Shown here piece after piece: positions 1 through 7,397 of a stretch of DNA of 11,523 nt. The translations under genes and the position numbers were made by a program. Source of the stretch: DASSKW01 sp035690065 (GTDB taxonomy: Bacteria; Pseudomonadota; Gammaproteobacteria; Natronospirales; REEB76); assembly GCA_035690065.1 (NCBI GenBank), contig DASSKW010000097.1:1-11523 (forward strand), read 5' to 3'. Below the pieces are notes generated by a model. The model was not told the origin of the DNA, did no database searches, and saw only the letters and a program-made list of their open reading frames with translations. How positions within the stretch are numbered: position 1 is the stretch's first letter; each line of letters opens with the position of its first letter.

Positions 1-136
1 GTGTGAATATGCGGGCTGCATCCTGGCCTGATCTCTCAATCGGGATTGCCGGGCAGTCCAATGAAATATCCAGCGAGTCTGCGAGAAGGAAAGATGCCGT
101 GAATATCATGACGTATCGCTTCGGGAGGTGGGTGCC

Positions 137-682
137 ATGCGCCGGTTAAGATTCCTGCCCTTGCTGATAGTCATGCTGGCGGGTTGCATGGCGCATGCCG
201 CGGATGCGCCCCGGGATGGACAGCCGGCCCCGGATTTCAAACTCCAGGACCAGGATGGCCAGTGGCGGAGTCTTTCCCAATATCACGGCCAGTGGGTGGT
301 GCTGTATTTCTATCCCAGGGATGAGACCCCCGGCTGCACCACCGAAGCCTGCACGTTCCGTGACGATCTCGTGAAGTTCCAGGCCCTTGGCGTGCAGGTT
401 CTGGGCGTGAGCCTGGATGACACCCGATCGCATGCTGAATTCGCGGCCAAATATCATCTGCCTTTCCCGTTGCTGGCCGATACCACCCATCGAGTGGCGG
501 CCAGTTACGGCGTGCTGACTTCGTTCCTGGGTCTATTCCATTACGCACGCCGCGAGACCTTCCTGATCGACCCGCAGGGCAAGGTCGCCAGGCACTACCA
601 GGACGTGGACCCCAAGGCGAACGCCGGTCAGGTATTGTCGGATCTGGCGAGCCTGAGGCCGGCATCCCGGCCGGCCGGCTGA
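137..682 (+). CDS. Exported BCP/PrxQ-type peroxiredoxin, predicted lipoprotein
   Basis: The product is a thiol peroxidase of the AhpC/TSA superfamily, BCP/PrxQ branch, which reduces hydrogen and organic peroxides with thioredoxin-like donors. The 181-residue protein carries the signature P60-R-D-E-T64-P-G-C67-T-T-E-A-C72: C67 is the expected peroxidatic cysteine and C72, five residues on, the expected resolving cysteine; R139 fits the conserved active-site arginine. The N-terminus is a signal peptide ending in a lipobox, L14-A-G-C17, with Met at +2, so I infer lipidation and outer-membrane sorting in the periplasm. Most BCP proteins are about 155 residues and cytoplasmic, so the export signal is the unusual part. 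I chose ATG 137 because GGGAGG at 123-128 lies eight bases upstream; a GTG at 128 is in frame but overlaps that ribosome site. The gene stands alone, 143 bases before the TonB operon. The family call is firm; the localisation is predicted. Confidence 0.93.
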   Translation: MRRLRFLPLLIVMLAGCMAHAADAPRDGQPAPDFKLQDQDGQWRSLSQYHGQWVVLYFYPRDETPGCTTEACTFRDDLVKFQALGVQVLGVSLDDTRSHAEFAAKYHLPFPLLADTTHRVAASYGVLTSFLGLFHYARRETFLIDPQGKVARHYQDVDPKANAGQVLSDLASLRPASRPAG

Positions 683-701
683 GGGCGGGCCTGCCGGCCG
701 G
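671..701 (+). terminator. GC-rich hairpin over the peroxiredoxin stop codon, possible terminator
   Basis: A perfect 9-bp inverted repeat (671-679 with 693-701) encloses a 13-base loop that contains the TGA stop of the peroxiredoxin gene. A second, competing hairpin can form at 696-701 with 707-712. There is no U-tract after either, only AGTTTC at 716-721, so a Rho-independent terminator is uncertain. It may instead stabilise the mRNA 3' end. Confidence 0.35.
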
Positions 702-717
702 GCAATCCGGCCCGGAG

Positions 718-746
718 TTTCAACCGTCTTTCAGGTCTGATACATT
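718..746 (+). promoter_or_regulatory. Weak candidate promoter for the TonB operon
   Basis: TACATT at 741-746 is preceded by TGA, giving an extended -10 layout, and TTTCAA sits 17 bases upstream at 718-723. Both boxes are poor matches (four and three of six). It is the best candidate I can see in the 143 bases before the DUF3450 gene. No convincing Fur-box palindrome is visible, so iron control cannot be claimed. Confidence 0.28.
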
Positions 747-825
747 CCATGAGCTACTCCATGACCGCGACGCCTTGCGGCGGCCTGCGGCACGGGTCCT
801 TATTCATAATCAGGCAGGTTCAGCC

Positions 826-1596
826 ATGAAGAACATCTCCCTCCCGGCCTTTCTGGCGCTCGGCGCGGTGCTGGTGACGCTTGCGGCGCAAGCCGCACCG
901 TCCAAGGTCACCTCAGTGGTGCAGGCCCAGAACAACCTGGACAAATCCGCCGCCAACTCGCAGAAGAAGATCGACAAGATCTCAAGCGAGACCCAGGCCA
1001 TGCTCAACCAGTATCTGCAGGTGGCTCAGCAGAACGATCAATTGCGTGCCTACGATGATCAGATGCAGCAATTCATCCAGTCGCAGCAGGATCAGATGAC
1101 CTCGCTGACCCAGCAGACCTCGCAGGTGAGTGTGGTCGAAGAGGGGCTGCCGCCATTGATGCAAAAGATGGTCGACAGCCTGCAACAGTTCATCAAACTG
1201 GATATCCCTTACAAGTTGGACGAACGGCTCGCTGCAGTCCAGCAATTGCGCGAGACCGTGAATGATGCTTCCGTATCGGCCACCGACAAGTACAGCAAGA
1301 TCATCGCTGCCTACAATGCGGAAATCGCGGCCGGCAAGACCATGGGCAGTTATCGCGGCGACCTGACGCAAGGCGGCCACAGCCGCACCGTCAATTTCCT
1401 GCGCGTCGGGCATCTGGTCCTGGCGTATCAAACCCTGGATCACAGTGAGACGGGTTACTGGGACAAGCAGAAGCAGGCTTGGGTAGTGGATAACAAATAC
1501 GCGGATGCTGTGGCGGAAGGTATCGCGATCGCCAACAAGCAGGCCGCTCCGGATGTGCTCAAGCTGCCGGTGACGGCGCCGGAGGTGGCAAAATGA
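826..1596 (+). CDS. DUF3450 family periplasmic protein of the TonB2-type operon
   Basis: This 256-residue protein belongs to the DUF3450 family, whose genes typically open TtpC-type TonB operons in gammaproteobacteria; its exact job is unknown, but it is presumed to help the envelope complex. Residues 1-24 form a signal peptide ending in AQA before Ala-Pro. Residues 30 to about 105 are Gln-rich, with the heptad character of a coiled coil. The rest carries recognisable family blocks: LPPLMQKMVDSLQQFI, a central DERLAAVQQLRETVND stretch, and NFLRVGHLVLAYQT followed by a GYWD motif near the C-terminus. I chose ATG 826 because it starts directly at the signal peptide and AGG at 816-818 is suitably spaced; a TTG at 775 would add 17 unlikely residues. 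The TGA stop overlaps the next start (ATGA at 1593-1596), indicating translational coupling to ttpC. Confidence 0.9.
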   Translation: MKNISLPAFLALGAVLVTLAAQAAPSKVTSVVQAQNNLDKSAANSQKKIDKISSETQAMLNQYLQVAQQNDQLRAYDDQMQQFIQSQQDQMTSLTQQTSQVSVVEEGLPPLMQKMVDSLQQFIKLDIPYKLDERLAAVQQLRETVNDASVSATDKYSKIIAAYNAEIAAGKTMGSYRGDLTQGGHSRTVNFLRVGHLVLAYQTLDHSETGYWDKQKQAWVVDNKYADAVAEGIAIANKQAAPDVLKLPVTAPEVAK

Positions 1597-2960
1597 ACAA
1601 GCTCGCAAAACTGATATTGGCCGTATCGTTGTTGAGCTTGAGTGGCGGTGTATTCGCGGCGACTCAGCAAGCGGCAACCCTCGATCAGTTGCTGGATCAG
1701 GTGAAGAACGCTTCTTCCGAGAATACGGCGCTCAACAAGCAGCGTGAACAGCAATTCATACAACAGAACGCTCAACAGGCGCAGATCCTTGCCGAAGCCA
1801 GGAAGGCGCTCGACAACGAACAGGCACGCAACAAGCAGTTAAAGGCTGCTTATGATGCCAACCAGCAGAAACTGAACGACCTCGTCAACCAGTTGCATAC
1901 GCGCGAAGGCGATTTCAGCAAGGTGTTCGATAGCGCACGTCAGGCGGCGAGTGATCTGAAAAGCACGCTGGATAATTCATTGGTCTCTGCCCAGTATCCG
2001 GGTCGTGGTGTGACTCTGGCACGCATGGCCGAGAGCCGGGATCTGCCGTCCCTGGATGACCTGCACAAGCTCTGGTTCCTGATGCAGCAGGAGATGGTCG
2101 AGGAAGGCAAGGTCACCAGGTTCCCGGCCACTATCACTCGTGAAGACGGCACCCAACTTAAGACCAACGTGGTGAGAGTGGGTGTGTTCGATGCCGTGAA
2201 CGGTGACAGCTTCCTGCGCTATCTGCCGGAGACCGGCGCCCTGGTGGAACTGAACCGTCAGCCCGCTGGCGCATACCGCAGCATGGCAGCGAATCTTTCC
2301 ACAGCCACCAGCGGCATATTGCCGATGGCCGTGGATCCCACCGGCGGTACGTTACTCGCGACGCTGGTGAATGTACCCAGTATCTGGGAACGAGTCGGTC
2401 AAGGGCATGTCGCCGGCTGGATCATCATCGTATTGGGTCTGATCGGAGTACTGGTGATCCTCGAACGTGGCGCTTACCTGACGCTCGCGGGCGGCAAGAT
2501 CAAGGTACAGATGAATTCATCCAAACCCGATCTCAATAATCCACTGGGACGCATCCTCACCGTGTTCAATGAGAGCAAGAGCGACGATGCAGAATCGCTC
2601 GAGTTGCGCATGGATGAAGCGATCATGAAGGAGCGCCCGGTCATCACCGCACGTATCGGTCTGTTGCGCATCATCGCTCTGCTCGGCATCCTGCTGGGAC
2701 TGCTCGGTACCGTAATGGGCTTGATGAACACGTTCCAGTCGATGAACCTTTTCGGTGGCAGCACGCCATTGATCGCCAACGGCATCTCCAGCGCTCTGGT
2801 TCCCACCTGGCTGGGATTACTGGTGGCAGTGGTCATGCTGTTCTTCCACGGCGTGCTTGCGAGCCGCAGTGAACGCCTGATGCATGTACTGGAACAGCAG
2901 ACAGCAAGCATCATCGCCTCGCGTGCGGAAAAACTGGCGGCGGCACGGGCGCCCAAGTAA
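1593..2960 (+). CDS. ttpC: TtpC-like TonB2 energy transduction protein (MotA/TolQ/ExbB family)
   Basis: TtpC is an inner-membrane ExbB paralogue that TonB2 systems of Vibrio and relatives need in addition to ExbB, ExbD and TonB. The 455-residue protein has a signal peptide (1-22, ending GVFA), a long periplasmic Gln/Lys/Glu-rich coiled coil (about 25-130), a second periplasmic part to about 270, and a C-terminal MotA/TolQ/ExbB domain with membrane segments near 273-295, 355-378 and 398-422. The ExbB-type pore motif GLLGTVMGLMNTF (369-381) and GISSALVPTWLGLLVAV (397-413) are clear. Length and order fit TtpC rather than plain ExbB (about 170-245 residues). A strong ribosome site, GGAGG at 1581-1585, lies seven bases before ATG 1593, which overlaps the DUF3450 stop. 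Its stop shares one base with the next start (TAATG). The family is firm; the equivalence to Vibrio TtpC is by architecture. Confidence 0.93.
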   Translation: MNKLAKLILAVSLLSLSGGVFAATQQAATLDQLLDQVKNASSENTALNKQREQQFIQQNAQQAQILAEARKALDNEQARNKQLKAAYDANQQKLNDLVNQLHTREGDFSKVFDSARQAASDLKSTLDNSLVSAQYPGRGVTLARMAESRDLPSLDDLHKLWFLMQQEMVEEGKVTRFPATITREDGTQLKTNVVRVGVFDAVNGDSFLRYLPETGALVELNRQPAGAYRSMAANLSTATSGILPMAVDPTGGTLLATLVNVPSIWERVGQGHVAGWIIIVLGLIGVLVILERGAYLTLAGGKIKVQMNSSKPDLNNPLGRILTVFNESKSDDAESLELRMDEAIMKERPVITARIGLLRIIALLGILLGLLGTVMGLMNTFQSMNLFGGSTPLIANGISSALVPTWLGLLVAVVMLFFHGVLASRSERLMHVLEQQTASIIASRAEKLAAARAPK

Positions 2961-3484
2961 TGAACTGGCTGTTCGAGCTCTATGACGGTTTCGTCCGCTT
3001 GTTCGGTGGCGGCGCCTTGGTGTTGACGTTGATCTTCCTGCTGGCGGCGACTCTCTGGGCGCTCATCATCGAGCGCTATTGGTATTTCCTGTTCGTGCAC
3101 CCGGAAGTACTGGAGAATGCGTTACGCATCTGGCGCCGCCGGGCATCCGGTCCGGCGTTCCTGGCACGCCGCGCGCGTCGGCATATCCTGGTGGAAGTGG
3201 GCGCGCAGATGGCACATTCCGTCACCTTGATCCGGTCCCTGCTGGCCGTCATCTTTCTGCTCGGGCTGCTGGGTTCGTTGACCGGCATGATCCAGGTGCT
3301 GGACGCCCTGACGCTGGAGGGCAGTGCCGGTACCCACGCGCTCGCGCACGGCATCGCTGCTGCCGCGATTCCGGTAGTGACCGCGCTGGCTGTGATCGTC
3401 ACCGGCATCCTGTTCAGCCAGGAGCTTGCGCAGCGCGTCCTGCGCGAGACCCGCTTGCTGCGTGATCAATTACGGCGCAGTTGA
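2960..3484 (+). CDS. exbB: Short ExbB of the TonB2-type system
   Basis: ExbB forms the inner-membrane proton-channel scaffold that, with ExbD, energises TonB. This 174-residue protein has the usual length of TonB2-type ExbB. It shows three hydrophobic segments (about 18-43, 88-112 and 131-153), the early IIERYWYF motif (36-43) and the pore motif LLGLLGSLTGMIQVLDAL (101-118). Two features look divergent: Ser106 stands where the family usually has Thr, and the third segment reads GIAAAAIPVVTALAVIVTG instead of the common GIS-MATIPT-MAG type, so polar residues are shifted (T141, T148). The start overlaps the ttpC stop by one base and has no clear Shine-Dalgarno, so it probably relies on reinitiation. 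Directly after it comes tonB; the exbD gene normally found here is missing. Confidence 0.9.
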   Translation: MNWLFELYDGFVRLFGGGALVLTLIFLLAATLWALIIERYWYFLFVHPEVLENALRIWRRRASGPAFLARRARRHILVEVGAQMAHSVTLIRSLLAVIFLLGLLGSLTGMIQVLDALTLEGSAGTHALAHGIAAAAIPVVTALAVIVTGILFSQELAQRVLRETRLLRDQLRRS

Positions 3485-3489
3485 TTACC

Positions 3490-4158
3490 ATGCGTATATC
3501 CCTTTCCATGTTGTTTGGTCTGCTGGTGGCGCTGGGAGTCTTCCTGGTGGTGCAGAGCTTCGTGGTGCAGAACCAGTTCAGGCTCACCACCAATGAGCAA
3601 TATCAGAATAGCGACCTGGTGAGTTTCAACAATGATTCTCAGGGCGTGCAGATGCAGGCCAACGGGAAGCTCCGGAAACCGACCGCTTTCAATGAGCCCC
3701 CGTTGCCGCCGGTCGTGAGTCTGGCGGCGGTGCAGCCACCCTCCATCGCCGCGCCCGGGATGGCGATGCCACAAGTCGATTTGCCGTTTGGTGTCAGTGC
3801 CGGTCCGGCTGCCACGGAACAGCCGACGGAGCCGGCAGAGACGGCGCCATCGTCCGCATCCTCACAGGCAGCACAAGAACCGATCCTGCGTGCCGGCAAT
3901 CTGGTACTGATCCATCGTGTCGAACCCCAGTATCCTGTGCGCGCGATCCAACAACGCATCACGGGTTCGGTGACAGTCAAGTTTACTGTCGAGCCGGATG
4001 GCAGTGTCAGTGGACCGACGGTGACCAAGGCCGAGCCACGCCGTGGCATCTTCGATGATGCGGCATTGCGTGCCGTGCTCAAATGGAAGTTCAAACCTAT
4101 TCCGGCAGCGACTGAGACTTCCGTGACGCTGGTGTTCAATCTGAACCTGGGCCAATGA
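3490..4158 (+). CDS. tonB: TonB energy transducer (TonB2 type)
   Basis: TonB links the inner-membrane motor to outer-membrane TonB-dependent receptors for siderophores, heme, vitamin B12 or glycans. The 222-residue protein has one N-terminal membrane anchor (about 8-27, with VALGVFLVVQSFVV), a Pro/Ala-rich periplasmic linker (about 63-130), and a C-terminal domain (about 133-222) with the family landmarks VEPQYPVRA, GSVTVKFTVEPDGSVSGPTV and LKWKFKPI. The anchor lacks the SxxxH pattern of E. coli TonB, as I expect for TonB2-type proteins. ATG 3490 lies five bases after the exbB stop; an in-frame TTG at 3481 overlaps that stop and is less likely. No clear Shine-Dalgarno is visible, so coupling to exbB is probable. 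The stop overlaps the TPR gene (ATGA). No exbD separates it from exbB. Confidence 0.93.
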   Translation: MRISLSMLFGLLVALGVFLVVQSFVVQNQFRLTTNEQYQNSDLVSFNNDSQGVQMQANGKLRKPTAFNEPPLPPVVSLAAVQPPSIAAPGMAMPQVDLPFGVSAGPAATEQPTEPAETAPSSASSQAAQEPILRAGNLVLIHRVEPQYPVRAIQQRITGSVTVKFTVEPDGSVSGPTVTKAEPRRGIFDDAALRAVLKWKFKPIPAATETSVTLVFNLNLGQ

Positions 4159-5384
4159 GCATGCGTACTTTGATACGAATCCTGATATTGAGCTGTTTGC
4201 TGGCCACTGCAGCGGTTGCCCAGGCAGTGACGGTACCGCTGAACCAGGGACTGTTGTCGAGCGACACCTATCAAAGATTGAATTCGGCACAACACCTGAT
4301 CGCGAGCGGCCAGTATGACGACGCGCTCACCCGCCTGAACAGCCTCGCGCCGCGCGTGCAATCGAACAGTTACGAATATGCGGTGACACTGCAGAACATC
4401 GCTTATGTGTACATCTCACGTGGTGATTTCAATTCGGCGTTGCCGTACATGAATCGCGCCATGCGGGAAAACGCCATGCCACCTGCCGCGCAACGGCAAT
4501 TGGTGCTGGACCTCGGCAAACTTTATGCCCGCGCCGGCCAGTACAGTGATGCACAACGAGTGATGGGGGTGTATCTGAAAGCGGAATCCAATCCGCCGCC
4601 GGATGCGGACATGCTGATCGCGCTGACCGATGCCAAGCTCGGCCAGTGCCGTTCGGCGCTGCCGTACGCGAAGCGCGCACTCGAAAATAACAGTACAGCA
4701 CCGGAATCCTGGTACCAGTTGTGGATCGCCTGCGCCTATACCGCGAAACAGTACAATAGCGCGATCGATGGCTTGTATGCGGCACTGGGGCGCTGGCCGG
4801 ATAATGCCAATTACTGGCGTCAGCTGGGCCAGACCTATGCCCAGAATGACGAGCAGGACAAGGCGCTCGGTGTCTTTGCGCTCATGTATCGTCAAGGCCT
4901 GGCGCAGAACGAACAGGATTACCTGAACCTCGTTTCCCTGTACATGCAGAACAATGAGCCTTACGAGGCGGCGAACGTGCTGCAGAAAGGGTTGGAGGCT
5001 GGCGTCGTCGGTGCCAATGAAGACAACTACGATCTGCTGGCGGCGACCTGGCTGGATGCGAAGGAGTATGACAAAGCCATCGCCAGTCTCGGTGAGGCGG
5101 CGAAGTACGCCAAGACCGGCGATGCCTACCTGAAACAGGCACAGCTTTATCAGCAATCACATGAATGGTTCTCGGTAGTGAAGGCCACACAACGTGCCTT
5201 GCAGAAAGGCAGCCTGCATCGTCCGGGGCGCGCGTGGTTGCTGCAAGGTGTGGCGCAGGCAGAGAACAAGCAGTATCCGGAAGCGGCGGCGGCGCTCAAG
5301 GAAGCTGCAAAATATGAAGATGTGAAGGGCGAAGCGGAAACCTGGATACGGTTTGTTGATGCGCGAGCCAATCAGAGTTTCTGA
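4155..5384 (+). CDS. Periplasmic TPR protein of the TonB2-type operon
   Basis: This 409-residue tetratricopeptide-repeat protein is the usual last gene of TtpC-type TonB operons; it is presumed to be a periplasmic scaffold of the transport complex, without a known enzyme activity. A signal peptide (1 to about 25, ending AQA) is followed by helical repeats from about 41 to 400, for example around 43-64 (AQHLIASGQYDDALTRL), 80-103, 116-140, 205-235 and 300-320. C165 and C193 lie in neighbouring repeats and could form a disulfide. The start ATG 4155 overlaps the tonB stop; a second in-frame ATG at 4161 is possible and would remove only two residues. The gene ends 15 bases before the convergent acyltransferase, with no terminator hairpin in that space, so the transcripts from both sides probably overlap. 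Confidence 0.88.
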   Translation: MSMRTLIRILILSCLLATAAVAQAVTVPLNQGLLSSDTYQRLNSAQHLIASGQYDDALTRLNSLAPRVQSNSYEYAVTLQNIAYVYISRGDFNSALPYMNRAMRENAMPPAAQRQLVLDLGKLYARAGQYSDAQRVMGVYLKAESNPPPDADMLIALTDAKLGQCRSALPYAKRALENNSTAPESWYQLWIACAYTAKQYNSAIDGLYAALGRWPDNANYWRQLGQTYAQNDEQDKALGVFALMYRQGLAQNEQDYLNLVSLYMQNNEPYEAANVLQKGLEAGVVGANEDNYDLLAATWLDAKEYDKAIASLGEAAKYAKTGDAYLKQAQLYQQSHEWFSVVKATQRALQKGSLHRPGRAWLLQGVAQAENKQYPEAAAALKEAAKYEDVKGEAETWIRFVDARANQSF

Positions 5385-5399
5385 GATGTCGCTCGTCGG

Positions 5400-6140
5400 T
5401 CAGGTTTGAGAGAGTCTCCGATCCGGCTCACCGCAACGCTCGAGTACACAGGAACGGGCGGCATCGCGTAAGGCACGGGCATCTTCCCCGCGCGCGCCTT
5501 GCGGGAACAGGGCGGGCAATATCTCGACCGAGATCCGTCCGGCCCGCGGCAGCAGGGTATCGGCAGGCAGGATGCCACGGGTGCCGCGGATCACGACTGG
5601 CACCACCGGAATACCGGCCCGGGTCGCCGCCATGAAGGCGCCCAGATGGAAATTTCCGAGGCCGGGCTCGGCCTTGAAGGTGCCTTCCGGGAATATCCCC
5701 AGTGAAGCGCCACTACGGGCCAACTGGATCAGCCGGCTCGCATCGCTGTGAGCTGCGCGTTTGTCGAAGCGGTCCACGAATTCCGAGCCGAGGCGGACCA
5801 GCAAGCGGCCTGCCAGTGGCGTCCGGACGATCTCACGCTTGATAACGAAGCCGAAGCGAGGCGGTAACACGGCCGCCAGCAGCGGTCCATCCAGATAGCT
5901 GGCGTGGTTCGCGACCACGATGCAGGCTTGGGCGGGGAAGTGTTCAAGGCCCTGGATCGCCAAAGGCGCCCCCATCAGGCGGAACAGCAGCCGCGCCGCG
6001 TGCCTGGCCATGCGCCGCCGACGCTGGCGGCCGGGGGTGCAGATCACGACCACGGCCGCTGGAATCACGAACAACACCCCGGCCAGCCAGGTGCGGGCCG
6101 GGAAAGCGAGCCGATGCAGGGTGGAAAAGGCTTTTGGCAT
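5400..6140 (-). CDS. PlsC-family 1-acyl-glycerol-3-phosphate acyltransferase-like protein
   Basis: The product is a membrane-bound acyltransferase of the PlsC/AGPAT family, which transfers an acyl chain to lysophosphatidic acid or a related lyso-lipid in phospholipid synthesis. The 246-residue protein shows the four family blocks: NHASYLD (78-84, catalytic H79 and D84, the HX4D motif), GSEFVDR (118-124), FPEGT (150-154) and GIPVVPVVIRGTR (176-188). A hydrophobic segment at about 18-34, followed by an Arg-rich stretch (38-43), anchors it in the inner membrane with the catalytic site on the cytoplasmic side. ATG at 6140 follows AGGA at a rather long distance (12 bases). It is divergent from xerD and has its own promoter at 6190-6217. 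Substrate specificity cannot be read from the sequence; it could also serve an accessory lipid such as an ornithine lipid. Confidence 0.9.
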   Translation of the reverse strand: MPKAFSTLHRLAFPARTWLAGVLFVIPAAVVVICTPGRQRRRRMARHAARLLFRLMGAPLAIQGLEHFPAQACIVVANHASYLDGPLLAAVLPPRFGFVIKREIVRTPLAGRLLVRLGSEFVDRFDKRAAHSDASRLIQLARSGASLGIFPEGTFKAEPGLGNFHLGAFMAATRAGIPVVPVVIRGTRGILPADTLLPRAGRISVEILPALFPQGARGEDARALRDAARSCVLERCGEPDRRLSQT

Positions 6141-6189
6141 GGCGGCGCAGTATCCTGATTAGTCCACGCCCTCGCAAGCATGAATAGGG

Positions 6190-6217
6190 AGTATAATATT
6201 TGACATAAAAATGTGAA
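6190..6217 (-). promoter_or_regulatory. Sigma70-type promoter for the acyltransferase gene
   Basis: Read on the minus strand, TTCACA (6217-6212) and TATACT (6195-6190) are each one base away from the consensus -35 and -10 and are separated by 16 bases. Transcription would start near 6183, giving a leader of about 40 bases to the ATG at 6140. A perfect plus-strand TATAAT at 6192-6197 overlaps the -10 but has no acceptable -35, so a xerD promoter there is only possible. Confidence 0.65.
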
Positions 6218-6218
6218 G

Positions 6219-6260
6219 CCCGTCACGGTCTTGGGGCATCATGGAATCCACAATGACGGG
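6219..6260. repeat. Inverted repeat in the acyltransferase-xerD intergenic region
   Basis: CCCGTCA at 6219-6225 is the exact reverse complement of TGACGGG at 6254-6260, with 28 bases between. It begins just upstream of the acyltransferase -35 box and lies in the xerD leader, so it could be an operator or a long-loop RNA hairpin. Seven bases can occur by chance, so the call is tentative. Confidence 0.3.
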
Positions 6261-6334
6261 GCCTGATAAGTGAGTGTGCAGATGTTTCGTGTGCGAAGCG
6301 ATCTGTATATCGGATAGTTGAGAGGTTAAAGGAT

Positions 6335-7300
6335 ATGAGCCAATACAACAGTCGTGTGCCCGATTACGGCGTACAGACTACAACAGGGAAAAATGTTGGA
6401 CTGCCGACAACCGGCAGCGGGCGCGACATCGAGCGTTTCCTCGATGCGATGTGGGGCGAGCGCGGTCTCGCCGAAAACACCCTGTCTGCCTATCGCGCGG
6501 ATCTGGTCGGCCTTGCGCGCTGGCTGGAAGATCGCGGCATGGAGCTGCGCAACGTGCAGCGCGAGAATCTGCTCGAATTCCTGGCCTGGCGTGTGCAGCA
6601 TGGCACCCGGCCGCGTTCCACTGCCCGCCAGCTTTCCAGCGTACGGCGCTTTTTCCGCTTCATGTTGCGCGAGGGGATCATCCACGAAGATCCCAGCACG
6701 CGCATCGATATGCCCAAGCTGGGCCGTCCGTTACCGAAATCATTGCCCGAGACCGATGTGATCTCGCTGCTCAAGGCGCCGGATGTGTGCGAACCACTCG
6801 GTATCCGTGATCGTGCCATGCTGGAGTTGCTATACGCCACCGGCCTGCGGGTCTCGGAGCTGGTGACGCTGCGTGTCAGCCAGGTCAATCTGCGCCAGGG
6901 CGTGGTGCGGGTGGTCGGCAAGGGTAATCGTGAACGCCTGGTACCGATGGGTGAGGAAGCCCAGAAGTGGCTTGAGAAGTATCTCAGCGACGCGCGTCTC
7001 GACATCCTCGGCGGGCGTCAGACCGACCATCTGTTCCCGACCCGGCGCAGCGATTACATGACGCGGCAGGCGTTCTGGCACATCATCAAGCGTTACGCGC
7101 AGAAAGCCGGTATCAACGTGGCCTTGTCGCCGCATACCCTGCGGCACGCCTTCGCCACGCACTTGCTGAATCACGGCGCCGATCTGCGTGTGGTGCAGAT
7201 GCTGCTGGGACACAGCGATGTGTCCACCACGCAGATCTATACCCACGTGGCGCGTGAACGCCTCAAGGATTTGCACGCGGCGCATCATCCACGCGGCTGA
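6335..7300 (+). CDS. xerD: Site-specific tyrosine recombinase XerD
   Basis: XerD acts with XerC at the chromosomal dif site, under FtsK control, to resolve chromosome dimers before cell division. The 321-residue protein aligns along its length with E. coli XerD. It has the SAM-like core-binding domain (about 31-118, with LAENTLSAYRADL) and the catalytic domain with the full active-site set: R172 (ATGLRVSEL), K196 (GKGNRERLVP), H267 and R270 (SPHTLRHAFATHL), H293 (LLGHSDVSTTQ) and nucleophile Y302 (IYTHV). The tail DLHAAHHPRG is typical of XerD. The N-terminus is about 20 residues longer than the 298-residue E. coli protein, but AGAGG at 6321-6325, nine bases before ATG 6335, supports the long form. 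dsbC follows 97 bases downstream, the usual XerD neighbour. Nothing suggests a phage integrase. Confidence 0.96.
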   Translation: MSQYNSRVPDYGVQTTTGKNVGLPTTGSGRDIERFLDAMWGERGLAENTLSAYRADLVGLARWLEDRGMELRNVQRENLLEFLAWRVQHGTRPRSTARQLSSVRRFFRFMLREGIIHEDPSTRIDMPKLGRPLPKSLPETDVISLLKAPDVCEPLGIRDRAMLELLYATGLRVSELVTLRVSQVNLRQGVVRVVGKGNRERLVPMGEEAQKWLEKYLSDARLDILGGRQTDHLFPTRRSDYMTRQAFWHIIKRYAQKAGINVALSPHTLRHAFATHLLNHGADLRVVQMLLGHSDVSTTQIYTHVARERLKDLHAAHHPRG

Positions 7301-7304
7301 TCAG

Positions 7305-7322
7305 GTCGTGCACCAGCACGAC
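7305..7322 (+). other. Hairpin in the xerD-dsbC gap
   Basis: GTCGTGC (7305-7311) and GCACGAC (7316-7322) form a perfect 7-bp stem with a 4-base loop, starting four bases after the xerD stop. No U-tract follows, so it is not a classic terminator. It may protect the xerD 3' end or partly attenuate transcription into dsbC. Confidence 0.45.
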
Positions 7323-7397
7323 TCTCATAGCGTATGATGACGGAACCCATGCTGGCGTGGGCGGTCCCTTTACTGTGATCCATTGTTGCGGTCCGCG

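Noticed and set aside
3..149. Open plus-strand frame running in from the left edge, possibly the tail of an upstream gene.
   Set aside because: It runs through the peroxiredoxin ribosome site into its first codons, and its 48 residues resemble no family I know. The first 127 bases hold no supported feature.
683..825. Fur box or other iron operator before the TonB operon.
   Set aside because: The AT-rich patch around 800-811 (ATTCATAATC) has only a partial resemblance to the Fur consensus and no palindromic partner.
3079..3465. Plus-strand frame inside exbB considered as a hidden or frameshifted exbD.
   Set aside because: The product is rich in Arg, Pro and Gly, has no membrane segment and none of the ExbD motifs; it is a shadow of exbB.
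6200..6205. Perfect TTGACA on the plus strand as a -35 box for xerD.
   Set aside because: No acceptable -10 lies 15-19 bases downstream (6221-6230 is GC-rich), so it does not form a promoter by itself.
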